This document shows, piece after piece, positions 1 through 8,552 of a stretch of DNA of 64,000 bases. The stretch's first letter is position 1, and every line of letters begins with the position of its first letter. Position numbers and translations under genes: made by a program. Where the stretch lies: assembly GCA_017795085.1 (NCBI GenBank), contig CP051246.1, positions 496,001 to 560,000 on the forward strand, given 5' to 3'. The stretch comes from Salegentibacter sp. GTDB taxonomy: Bacteria; Bacteroidota; Bacteroidia; Flavobacteriales; Flavobacteriaceae. The notes under the pieces were generated by a model. The model worked only from the letters and a program-made list of their open reading frames with translations, was not told the DNA's origin and searched no databases.

Positions 1-2080
1 CCTGAATCATCATTTTAAACCCTCCGGCATTACCAATACCACTAACAGATGGGGGCGGGATGACCAAAACCATGGCATCATCAATGTGAGCCAGTTTTCC
101 GCGAATGGTTTCCATTAATTCCTCATATTTTAGGCCTTTATCGTTCCTTACATCAAAATCTTCGAGAATCTGAAATACCACTGCAGAATTAGAAGCATTT
201 GTAAATGATGTTGGGTCAATTCCCGTAAAGGAAATAGCATCCTCAATACCGTCAATCTCTAAAGAAATGTCTAATACATCTTTTACTACATTATCTGTTC
301 TGGATAAAGATGAACCAGGGGGCAATTGAATTACACTTATAAAATATTGCTGATCCATTGCGGGAATAAAACCTTGAGGTACCCTGTTGAACTCGACACC
401 GGTAATCAAAATGAGTCCAAAATAAACTACCAATACCATAATTGAAGTTCTTACCAATTTTTGAACCCCTTTTCCATAGCTATTGGAAAGATTTTCCATA
501 AACAAATTAAACCTGTTCCCTATATAAACAAAAGGCCTAAAAAGGATAAAAGTTTTCTTATTGTTTTCTTTTTCTTCGTGACGCATTAAAAGTGCTGCCA
601 TGGCTGGGCTTAAGGTCAATGAAACAAATACAGAAATTGCTGTGGCCACGGCAATGGTCAATCCGAATTGTTTATAAAACTGGCCGGATATTCCTTCCAG
701 GAAAGCTGTTGGAATAAACACTGCAATTAGTACTAACCCGATAGCAACCAATGCACCACCTACTTCATCCATGGTTTTAAAAGCTGCGTTTTTGGGAGAA
801 AAGCCTTTTTTTAAATATCTTTCCATATTTTCTACCACTACGATAGCATCATCTACCACGATACCTATAGCCAGGACTAAACCAAATAATGTGAGGGTAT
901 TTAGAGAAAAACCCATTCCCTGCATGACAGCAAACGTTCCTATTAAGGAAACGGGTATTGCTAGAATTGGTATTATAGCTGCCCTCCAGGACTGCAAGAA
1001 CAAAAGGATGACAAAAATAACCAGTAGTACCGCTTCAAAGATGGTATGGTAAACCTCATCAATAGATTTTTGGATAAATTTGGTAGGGTTATATGCAATT
1101 TCATACTCAAGATCATCTGGAAAATTCTTTGAAAGTTTTTCCATCCTATCCTGAATTTCTCCTGCAGTTTCCAAAGCATTACCTCCGGGCTGTTGGAAAA
1201 TAGGCATGGCAATGGCAGGTTTTTTTCCAAGATACCCACGTGTGATATAGTTTTGGGCGCCTAATTCTGCCCTACCGATATCTTTTAAACGCACTAAACG
1301 TCCATTCTCTTCAGATTTTATAATTACATTCTCAAATTCTTCAGTGGAAACAAGCTTACCCTGTGTTTGTACATTTATTTCAAATGCACTTTGATTTCCA
1401 GAAGGTAAAGTATTTAGGGTACCACTGGCAATTTGAACATTTTGTGACCTTAAGGCCGACACGACTTCAGCAGCGGTAATATCCAAATTCGCTATTTTAT
1501 CAGGATCAAGCCAAATTCGCATGGCATATTCAGCGGCTCCAAAGAGCTGAATATCACCAATTCCTTTTATACGAGCTAACTCATCTCTTAATTGCAGAAC
1601 TGCATAATTGCCCATATAGGTTTGATCATAAGTCTGATTAGGGGAATACAGGTTTATTACCATTAGCATGTTAGGAGACACTTTTTTTGTGGTAATTCCT
1701 AGTCTTCTTACAGATTCCGGTAATCTAGGCTCTGCTATAGCCACACGGTTTTGCACCTGAACCTGTGCTTTATCCAAGTCTGTACCTAAATTAAACGCAA
1801 TTTGAAGTGTTACACGTCCATCCGCAGTAGATTGAGAGGTTACATAAATCATGTCCTCTACACCATTAATTTCTTTTTCCAGTGGTGCAGCGACTGTCTC
1901 TGAAAGTGTCTTAGCATTTGCTCCGGGATATGTCGCAACAACTTCAATGGTAGGTGGAGCGACATCCGGAAATTGGGATGTGGGTAGCGATATATAAGCC
2001 AATCCGCCAACAATAAGAATAAGTATACTCAATACTGCTGCGAAAATAGGTCTCTTTATAAATACGTGACTAAATTTCAT
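1..2080 (-). CDS. RND multidrug efflux transporter permease (AcrB/HAE1 type), partial
   Basis: This is the inner-membrane proton antiporter of a tripartite efflux pump. About 693 N-terminal residues are visible; the family is usually about 1030-1050 residues, so the C-terminal third lies beyond the left edge. The ATG at 2080 opens with MKFSHVFIKRPIFA, the typical first helix. The protein then shows the periplasmic porter region (FPDVAPPTIEV, GADAKT-like YPGANAKT), and the membrane motif GLVLAIGIVVDDAIVVVEN, whose two adjacent aspartates are the family's proton-relay residues. The adaptor gene lies 147 bases upstream on the same strand, so the two probably form one operon. The family assignment is very secure; the drug or solute exported cannot be told. 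Confidence 0.96.
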   Translation of the reverse strand, partial: MKFSHVFIKRPIFAAVLSILILIVGGLAYISLPTSQFPDVAPPTIEVVATYPGANAKTLSETVAAPLEKEINGVEDMIYVTSQSTADGRVTLQIAFNLGTDLDKAQVQVQNRVAIAEPRLPESVRRLGITTKKVSPNMLMVINLYSPNQTYDQTYMGNYAVLQLRDELARIKGIGDIQLFGAAEYAMRIWLDPDKIANLDITAAEVVSALRSQNVQIASGTLNTLPSGNQSAFEINVQTQGKLVSTEEFENVIIKSEENGRLVRLKDIGRAELGAQNYITRGYLGKKPAIAMPIFQQPGGNALETAGEIQDRMEKLSKNFPDDLEYEIAYNPTKFIQKSIDEVYHTIFEAVLLVIFVILLFLQSWRAAIIPILAIPVSLIGTFAVMQGMGFSLNTLTLFGLVLAIGIVVDDAIVVVENMERYLKKGFSPKNAAFKTMDEVGGALVAIGLVLIAVFIPTAFLEGISGQFYKQFGLTIAVATAISVFVSLTLSPAMAALLMRHEEKENNKKTFILFRPFVYIGNRFNLFMENLSNSYGKGVQKLVRTSIMVLVVYFGLILITGVEFNRVPQGFIPAMDQQYFISVIQLPPGSSLSRTDNVVKDVLDISLEIDGIEDAISFTGIDPTSFTNASNSAVVFQILEDFDVRNDKGLKYEELMETIRGKLAHIDDAMVLVIPPPSVSGIGNAGGFKMMIQ

Positions 2081-2227
2081 AGTTAGAATTAATTTAAATT
2101 TTGCCAATAAAACTCCTCTGCTGCTTTGATATCCGTTTAATTTTTTGATAAAGGATCCTCACAAAAGGTTTACCCCTCTTGTTTTATTGTCATTATTTTC
2201 TAGAGAGAATAAGTTGGACGATTCTTA

Positions 2228-3442
2228 TTATTTAGAAGCGGTAAGACCTGATTTTTCGGGATTAATATTTGATTCCTGAGGATTTACAACCATACCTGGT
2301 CTAACTTTTTGAATATTATTAATAATTAGGTGATCATCCGGAGCAAGGCCTCCCCGAATAATTCTTAATCCATTAGAATGTAATGGTCCCAGACTTACGT
2401 TTTTACTTACTACCTGGTTATTATTTCCTAATACATATACATAACGTAAGGACTGATTTGTACCAATTATTTCATCAGGGATCATAATTGCATCATGTTT
2501 TGCACTTCCCATAAGCCTTGCCTTACCAAACATTCCGGGTTCTAATAAATGATCTTCATTTTGAAGTACAGCCCGACTTTCAATGGTACCAGATTGACGA
2601 TCTATTTCATTATCTACAAAATCCAGGGTAGCTTCGTGTAAAAAATCTTCCTCATCTGCTAATTTAATTTCCACGGGGAGTCCTTCAGTTCGAACAGATT
2701 TGCGTTTTCCATCACTGGCCAACCTTACATATTTTAAATAATCTGATTCACTCTCAGTGAAATAAAAATGTATTGGACTGGTGGCAACAATGGTTGTTAA
2801 CATAGTAGAATTGGCACTGCCTCCATCTACTAAATTTCCTTCATTTACTCTATCTCTACTCACCAAACCGGAAATCGGGGCTTTAATCTCTGTAAATTCC
2901 AAATTTAATTCTGCTTTGTCAACTTGTGCTTGAGCTAATTGTACGCCCGCCTCTGCATGAACCAAAACTTGTTTCCTACGCTCATATTCTTCTATGGATA
3001 AAGCTCCTGTTTCCCTTAAGGATTCTACTCTTTTGAAGTTATCCTGGGCAGATTTTAAAGAAGAAATGGACTGCGCATAATTTGCTTGGGCCTGATCAAG
3101 TTCAATTTTAAACGGTCTTTGATCTATTACAAAAAGTACTTGTCCTTTTTTCACAAGTTCTCCATCTGTAAAGTTTACTTTTTCCAAAAAACCACTTACT
3201 CGTGCACGTACTTCTACACGATTACTAGCTTCAAATCTACCTGTATATTCATCCCACTCGGTAATTTTTTTAAATAATGGAGTGGCAGTTTTGACAGATA
3301 GTGCGGGAGAAGCGACATTTTTTTCATTTGCTTTACTGCTACTGTCAAGAGTGTTAAAAGCTAATAAAGCTAATATAGCCACAACTACTCCGATGATGGC
3401 AAGTATTCTAATCCTGCTTAAAAATATGTTTGTTGTCTTCAT
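2228..3442 (-). CDS. RND efflux periplasmic adaptor (membrane fusion protein, AcrA/HlyD-like)
   Basis: This is the periplasmic adaptor that links the RND permease to an outer-membrane channel. From the ATG at 3442 the protein has 404 residues: an N-terminal hydrophobic anchor (about residues 8-30), a lipoyl/barrel-sandwich start (VEVRARVSGFLEKV, then GQVLFVIDQRPF), a helical hairpin rich in Ala, Gln and Glu, the second lipoyl half (LEFTEIKAPISGLVSRDRVNEGNLV), and a beta-barrel and membrane-proximal part ending with GGLAPDDHLIINNIQKVRPG. An upstream in-frame ATG at 3502 would add 20 polar residues before the anchor; I prefer 3442 because the hydrophobic segment then lies close to the N terminus. 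No regulator or TolC-like gene is in the window on this side. Confidence 0.93.
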   Translation of the reverse strand: MKTTNIFLSRIRILAIIGVVVAILALLAFNTLDSSSKANEKNVASPALSVKTATPLFKKITEWDEYTGRFEASNRVEVRARVSGFLEKVNFTDGELVKKGQVLFVIDQRPFKIELDQAQANYAQSISSLKSAQDNFKRVESLRETGALSIEEYERRKQVLVHAEAGVQLAQAQVDKAELNLEFTEIKAPISGLVSRDRVNEGNLVDGGSANSTMLTTIVATSPIHFYFTESESDYLKYVRLASDGKRKSVRTEGLPVEIKLADEEDFLHEATLDFVDNEIDRQSGTIESRAVLQNEDHLLEPGMFGKARLMGSAKHDAIMIPDEIIGTNQSLRYVYVLGNNNQVVSKNVSLGPLHSNGLRIIRGGLAPDDHLIINNIQKVRPGMVVNPQESNINPEKSGLTASK

Positions 3443-4147
3443 GATGTTTCTTATTTGTTGAGCAACAAAATTATCTATAGAGGGCTCCTTTTGGCTAACC
3501 ATTTATATCTTAAAAATGACCAGAATCTTAAGTTTTAATATATCATTCTGACAAACCGTATTTTAACGGATGAAAAAAATAGTGCATTGATTCTCAGTGT
3601 TTTTTTATTTTTATGGTATGGTTTAATTCCCCCTCTTCAGTGTATACTTTCTTTCCAGCAGTTCACTATCGTAGAAGGACATTAGCATTGATTTTACTTT
3701 TGTCTTTGTATAAATGTTTAGCCTAAAGAGGCTTGAAATACTCTATTTTATTATATTCTCCTTATTTTTATTTACCTGAAAGCCGGAACAAATGAAGAAT
3801 TATCTATCTATGTCCGGATTTTGGTAAATGTAAAATGCTCTGAAATGCGACTAAAAAGAAAAACCTTAGGGAAGAATGGAGGATTTCAAAGGAAGACTTA
3901 AAGGAAATATTTCTAAAATAAAGAATTGAATAGTATCTTGACCAGGTTTGTTCCAAATTACTCAACACCCAGAAAAAGTTTTTAGGCAAAGATTGTGGAT
4001 ATTGATAATTTTTTAGTTTTCCTTTGTCCAAGGAATGTGCAGGTCTCAAAGCGACTTTATTTTGAAAATGAAGAGTAGGGGGATAACAGGAATTCTATAT
4101 TTATTTCTACAGTAATGAAATTATTAAAATCATATTTCAGGTAAGGA
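3443..4147. other. Gene-free stretch upstream of the efflux operon
   Basis: This roughly 700-base AT-rich stretch contains no open frame with codon use or homology I can recognise. It probably holds the promoter of the efflux operon near 3500-3600 and perhaps more decayed sequence belonging to the GH51 remnant that follows. Confidence 0.5.
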
Positions 4148-4535
4148 TTGTCTTTAAACAATTCTCCATGGATTGGCGTTTCGGCAAAGAAAATCATTAT
4201 TGCACCAGCTTTTTTAAAATTCGGTCCTAAAGTCAAGGCTTGCTTATGGTTTCCTTTTTCATTGAAATTTGCAGCTTTAATAGGTAAGGGAGGTAGGGTG
4301 AATCTTTCCCTGGTAAATATCGATACGAAAAATACTAATCAGATCGTTATTGATTTGAAGGGGGGTAATGTTGAAGACTTTAGTGCTTCAATTTTAACTT
4401 CAGAAAATTTACAAGATCATAATACTTTAGGCCTAAAACATACAAACTAAAGGATTTAAAGATTTCAAGCTTGATAGCGAAAAAAATCAGGTAGAATTGC
4501 CTTCATTTTCAGTGGTTGTTTTTGAAGAAAAATAA
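4148..4535 (+). pseudogene. GH51 alpha-L-arabinofuranosidase C-terminal remnant
   Basis: Only the C-terminal beta-sandwich of a GH51 arabinofuranosidase is recognisable. The first frame reads SPWIGVSAKK..., then GRVNLSLVNIDTKNTNQ, VIDLKGG and ILTSENLQDHNT. After a stop at 4448-4450 the homologous sequence continues in the next frame (from about 4449: KGFKDFKLDSEKNQVELP, then FSVVVFEEK and a stop at 4533-4535). The motif NLSLVNID followed by a Leu-Pro/Val-rich tail is typical of the end of GH51 enzymes. The catalytic barrel is absent, so the gene is dead. This fits a former arabinoxylan locus. The family call rests on recognised motifs, not on a search. Confidence 0.72.
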
Positions 4536-4600
4536 TAAAATGCAATTTTTATAATAGAAACCCAATAGAATTGAGTTGCCTAAATCATTAAAATTACAAT

Positions 4601-5587
4601 ATGAATTATAGAAAATTAGGAAAGACGGGATTTGAAATTTCAGAAATTTCCCTTGGAACCTGGCAGATAGGTGGGAAATGGGGGAGTGATTTTAGTAATA
4701 AAACCGCTGAAAAAACTATAAATACCGCGATAGATAACGGAATTAATTTTATTGACACGGCTGATGTTTACGAGGCCGGTTTAAGTGAAAAAGCGGTAGG
4801 TCGCGTGGTTCGGTCGAGGTCGGAGCGTATTTATATAGCCACTAAATGCGGCAGGCAGATAAATCCGCATACTTCAGAAAACTATACACCTGAAGTGCTT
4901 ATAGGTTATGTAGAGGAAAGTCTTAAAAGAACGGGTTTTGAAGCCCTGGATCTAATTCAACTGCATTGCCCCCCAACAGCTGTTTATTACCGGCCAGAAA
5001 TTTTTGAAACTTTTCAGAAATTAAAAGATCAGGGTAAAATATTGCATTTTGGGGTGAGTATTGAAAAAGTGGAAGAGGCCCTAAAAGCTATTGAATATGA
5101 TATCGTTGATACTGTTCAAATTATCTTTAATTTGTTCAGGCAGCGTCCTTCAGAGCTTTTTTTCGAACAGGCTAAAAAGAAAGATATCGGAATAATCGCT
5201 AGGGTTCCTCTTGGCAGTGGATTGCTAACCGGGAAATTCGGTAAAAATGCCCGTTTTGATAAAGAAGACCACCGATATTTTAACCGAAACGGGGAAGCTT
5301 TTGATAGCGGTGAAACCTTTTCTGGGATAGACTTTGCTCTTGGTTTAAAGGCCGTTGAAAAGCTTAAAAGTTTGTTTCCCGAAGTTGAAAATCTAGCTCC
5401 AATTGCTTTGCAATGGATTTTGAAATTCCCGGAAGTGAGTTGTACCATTCCCGGCGCTTCAAAAAAAGAGCAATTACTTTCAAATTTATCGGTTTATGAG
5501 TTGCCGGAACTGAGGGAAGAAAAAATTAAAGAGATGAATAAAATCTATGATGAATATCTAAAACAGGAAGTTCACCATAGGTGGTAG
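4601..5587 (+). CDS. Aldo/keto reductase
   Basis: This is a soluble NADPH-dependent aldo/keto reductase of 328 residues, the usual family length. The start MNYRKLGKTGFEISEISLGT is the standard first strand of the family. The catalytic tetrad is visible: D52 and Y57 in IDTADVYEAG, K82 in IYIATKCG and H122 in LDLIQLHCP. The C-terminal cofactor region reads IPGASKKEQL, matching the pyrophosphate/2'-phosphate loop. It sits between a GH51 remnant and a SMP-30-type lipoprotein, so reduction or oxidation of a released sugar is plausible, but the substrate cannot be read from the sequence. Confidence 0.93.
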   Translation: MNYRKLGKTGFEISEISLGTWQIGGKWGSDFSNKTAEKTINTAIDNGINFIDTADVYEAGLSEKAVGRVVRSRSERIYIATKCGRQINPHTSENYTPEVLIGYVEESLKRTGFEALDLIQLHCPPTAVYYRPEIFETFQKLKDQGKILHFGVSIEKVEEALKAIEYDIVDTVQIIFNLFRQRPSELFFEQAKKKDIGIIARVPLGSGLLTGKFGKNARFDKEDHRYFNRNGEAFDSGETFSGIDFALGLKAVEKLKSLFPEVENLAPIALQWILKFPEVSCTIPGASKKEQLLSNLSVYELPELREEKIKEMNKIYDEYLKQEVHHRW

Positions 5588-5620
5588 CATACAATTAATT
5601 GAATATCCGTGATATCCGTA

Positions 5621-5715
5621 TCGCCATCCTGAACTTGATTCAGGGTCTTATTATATATTGCTATTGCTCATTTTCAATATCAGTATTAGATGCTGAAAAC
5701 AAGTCCAGCATGACG
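5621..5715. repeat. Imperfect inverted repeat, likely dispersed REP-like element
   Basis: The left arm (about 5621-5643, cgccatcctgaacttgatt...) pairs with the right arm (about 5693-5715, ...aagtccagcatgacg) with a few mismatches, leaving a loop of about 50 bases. The wording 'GTCATCCTGAACTTG...CAAGTTCAGCATGACG' is, from general knowledge, a common dispersed intergenic repeat in Bacteroidota genomes. It lies between two same-strand genes and may act as a transcript-end structure. Confidence 0.65.
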
Positions 5716-5775
5716 CAAAAACTATAATATTTCTAATAATGAATAATATATTTCAAAAACCTTTACTTATATTTA

Positions 5776-6690
5776 ATGAAAGGCTTTTTTATGAAACTGA
5801 AACTAAGGGTTTTACTATCGATTTTAATTCTGGGGGGTGGATTTACTTCCTGTAATTCCCAAAAGGAACTGATTAAAGAAGGGCATAGACCCCAGCTTAT
5901 TTCCAATGAATTTGAGTTTACTGAAGGGCCGGCTTCAGATGCTGAAGGCAATGTATATTTTACTGATCAACCGAATAATAGAATCCATAAATGGTCTGTA
6001 GAAGATAATTCTATTTCTTTATTTATGAATGATGCCGGCAGGGCTAACGGACTTTATTTTGATTCAGAAGGAAATCTTTTGGCCGCTGCCGATGAGAATT
6101 CTGAAATATGGAAAATTTCTTTCGAAAAGAATGTGGAAGTTTTGGTTGATGATTTTGAGGGAAAACGATTAAACGGTCCAAATGATCTCTGGGTCGCGCC
6201 AAATGGAGGATTTTATTTTACCGATCCATATTATCAACGTGATTACTGGGAACGCACTGAAAAGGAAATTAAAGAAGAATGCGTTTATTATTTGAATTCA
6301 CAAGGTGAAATAAGTATTGCAGCTGATGATTTGGTACAACCTAATGGTATTATTGGGACTCCCGATGGTAAAACCCTATACATTGCGGACATTGGTGATA
6401 ATAAAACGTATTCCTATAAAATTAATCCGGACGGAAAACTTTCAGATAAAAAGCTTTTTATTGAATTAGGCTCAGACGGGATGACCATAGATAGTGAGGG
6501 TAATGTTTACCTTACCGGAGACGGGGTAGCGATTTTCGATAAATCTGGTAAGAAAATTCAGCATATTCCGATAGATAAAGATTGGACAGCCAATGTAACT
6601 TTTGGTGGAAAAAAACAACAAACCCTCTTTATCACCGCTCAAGAGGCTATTTATTCTCTCGAAATGAATGTGAAGGGGGTTCGTTGGTAA
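5776..6690 (+). CDS. SMP-30/gluconolactonase/LRE family lipoprotein
   Basis: This is a predicted exported six-bladed beta-propeller lactonase. A hydrophobic signal ends in a lipobox, GGGFTSC, with Cys26 as the lipidation site. The propeller has repeated strand motifs: FTEGPASDAEGNVYFTD, LNGPNDLWVAPNGGFYFTD, VQPNGIIGTPDGKTLYIAD and MTIDSEGNVYLTG. The Glu of the first motif and the Asn residues of PND and PNG match the usual metal ligands. A second in-frame ATG at 5791 would give a shorter signal and is equally possible. Enzymes of this fold open sugar lactones; a role after sugar oxidation by a neighbouring dehydrogenase is an inference. Confidence 0.85.
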   Translation: MKGFFMKLKLRVLLSILILGGGFTSCNSQKELIKEGHRPQLISNEFEFTEGPASDAEGNVYFTDQPNNRIHKWSVEDNSISLFMNDAGRANGLYFDSEGNLLAAADENSEIWKISFEKNVEVLVDDFEGKRLNGPNDLWVAPNGGFYFTDPYYQRDYWERTEKEIKEECVYYLNSQGEISIAADDLVQPNGIIGTPDGKTLYIADIGDNKTYSYKINPDGKLSDKKLFIELGSDGMTIDSEGNVYLTGDGVAIFDKSGKKIQHIPIDKDWTANVTFGGKKQQTLFITAQEAIYSLEMNVKGVRW

Positions 6691-6698
6691 GAATGAAT

Positions 6699-8033
6699 TT
6701 ACACTTTTGGCAATTCCCAGCCATTATGATAATTGGCTTTTAACAAATCATCGGCTTCATTATCGTTAAAGGAACCGGTTTCTGCATTCCAGTATAATTT
6801 CTTTCCGGTTTTATAAGCAATATTGCCCATATGTGCAGTAATCGCCGCAACACTTCCAGTTTCAATACCACAATTAAGTTTTTTGCTGTCCCCAGATTCA
6901 ATAGCTGAAACAAAATTTTTAGCGTGATTTTCTAGGGCATTACCTTCTGGAGAAATCAAATCTATTTTTTCGGTTTTGGTAACCCATTCTTCATTTTTGT
7001 TTTCACCTTCAGGAATAACTTCCCAACCATCCCTGTTTACCACCAACGTACCATTATTGCCAATAAAGGCTATACCTTCGGTTCTTCCGTAGTTTCCCCC
7101 ATCTATACCGGTAGCGTGCTCCCACAATAGGTTGAAATCTTCAAACTCATAAACGGTTTGTAGGGTATCAGGAGTTTCAGAAGCATCGTTAGGATAAGCA
7201 AACTTGCCTCCAGAAGCTAAAATAGATTTTGGTGCTTTTGCACCCATAGCGTAAAGTGCAATGTCAATTTCATGAACACCCCAATCGGTCATTAAGCCGC
7301 CGGCATAATCCCAAAACCATCTAAAATTAAAATGAAATCTATTTTCATTGAACGGTCTTTTCGGAGCGGGACCCAGCCACATTTTGTAATCTACGCCCTC
7401 TGGAGGAGTGGAGGTTGGTTTAACCGGAACCGGATTCATCCAGCCTTGATAAGCCCAGCATTTTACTAAACGAATTTGCCCAAGTTCGCCCGATTGTACA
7501 TATTGTATGGCATCATCATAATGCTTTCCACTCCGTTGCCATTGCCCCACCTGAACCATCTTATTATATTTTTTGCCGGCATTAAGCATCACATTACATT
7601 CTTCAATACTGTTGGCAAGGGGTTTTTCTACATAAACGTGCTTGTCGGCTTGCAGGGCGTCTACCATATTTAAGCAATGCCAATGATCTGGAGTACCTAT
7701 AATTACCGCGTCAATAGCTTTGTTTTCCAACATGTTGCGATAATCTTTATATTGTTTTGGGGCTTTGCCACTTATCTCTTTTATCTGGGCGGATCTCTCG
7801 TCTAAAATGCGTTGGTCAATATCTGCCAATGCTATACAATTTACATTCGGTAATTTTAAATGGGCTTGCATATTTGCCCAGCCCATCCCTTTACAGCCAA
7901 TTACTCCAAAATTGATGGTGTCATTTGCAGAAAAAATAGATATTGGATTTGCAAATAGTGACCCAGATAAACTTAAGCCGGCTGTAGCTAAAGTTGTTTG
8001 TTGTAAGAATTTTCGTCTTGGGATGTTGCTCAT
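6699..8033 (-). CDS. Gfo/Idh/MocA family oxidoreductase with twin-arginine signal
   Basis: This is an NAD(P)-dependent sugar oxidoreductase of 444 residues with an N-terminal twin-arginine signal (PRRKFLQQTTLATAGLSLSG), so it is probably exported folded with its cofactor. The Rossmann domain starts at NFGVIGCKGMGWAN (41-54), and the conserved EKP triad with its catalytic lysine is at residues 136-138 (VEKPLANS). The large C-terminal half contains DWGVHEIDIALYAMG. It is the last gene of the minus-strand uronate operon, after the broken GH115 and GH10. Exported members of this family are common in Bacteroidota glycan loci; the sugar acted on is not known. Confidence 0.9.
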   Translation of the reverse strand: MSNIPRRKFLQQTTLATAGLSLSGSLFANPISIFSANDTINFGVIGCKGMGWANMQAHLKLPNVNCIALADIDQRILDERSAQIKEISGKAPKQYKDYRNMLENKAIDAVIIGTPDHWHCLNMVDALQADKHVYVEKPLANSIEECNVMLNAGKKYNKMVQVGQWQRSGKHYDDAIQYVQSGELGQIRLVKCWAYQGWMNPVPVKPTSTPPEGVDYKMWLGPAPKRPFNENRFHFNFRWFWDYAGGLMTDWGVHEIDIALYAMGAKAPKSILASGGKFAYPNDASETPDTLQTVYEFEDFNLLWEHATGIDGGNYGRTEGIAFIGNNGTLVVNRDGWEVIPEGENKNEEWVTKTEKIDLISPEGNALENHAKNFVSAIESGDSKKLNCGIETGSVAAITAHMGNIAYKTGKKLYWNAETGSFNDNEADDLLKANYHNGWELPKV

Positions 8034-8067
8034 TATGTTTTAATTAAAATTTTATATTTTCAATATA

Positions 8068-8550
8068 CTAATTCTTGGTGTATTTACGTGGGATTTGAAA
8101 AATTTTCAGGCTGTGATTTGCACTATTTTCAAGGTTTAGTTCTGAAATTACCCGGGTAGTATTATTCCCTACCGAAGTACCCCAATCATCATCGGTATCT
8201 TCATGCATATTGATTATTTGTAATTCTTTATCATCAATTAATTTACTTTTTCCCAGAGTTCCAATAATAACAGGATATTCATTATTTATTTTTTCTGAAG
8301 AAATTTCAGGGGATTTTCCGGTTATTTTTTTTAAGTCTTCTTTAAGGTCTTCAGCAACCCAATGAACCCCTTCGTGATCATTTTCGTCAAGAAATAAAGT
8401 TGAAATTTTATCACCGCTACTTAGCGTAAATCCGTTTGTCACTTCAGTAGTGCTGATGTAAGATTCCTGGGCGAAAATTGAGTACAGGTTTACGAAAATT
8501 AGGAATAGAAATAAGAATGATTTAGAAAATGCTTGAAAGGAAGGTTGCAT
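8068..8550 (-). pseudogene. GH115 alpha-glucuronidase collapsed by internal deletion
   Basis: A 160-residue frame joins two ends of a GH115 enzyme. After a signal peptide (LFLIFVNLYSIFAQ) residues up to about 110 match the GH115 N-terminal domain: GVHWVAEDLKEDLKKITGKS and EYPVIIGTLGKSKLID. The remainder (NMHEDTDDDWGTSVGNN, then NSANHSLKIFQI) resembles the C-terminal beta-sandwich found at the end of GH115 proteins, where a 'HTLKIWxxDPGV' motif is usual. The whole catalytic region, some 700 or more residues, is missing, and the last residues (IPRKYTKN) drift out of the family pattern. It may be translated as a small exported protein but cannot be a glucuronidase. The intact GH115 at 21212-24589 would cover the activity. 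Confidence 0.78.
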
Positions 8551-8552
8551 AA

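Noticed and set aside
771..1052. Plus-strand frame within the RND permease gene
   Set aside because: It is the antisense shadow of a certain coding sequence.
3804..4049. Minus-strand open frame of 81 codons in the efflux-upstream gap
   Set aside because: Composition is atypical, there is no signal or motif, and no neighbour relation; it looks like chance.
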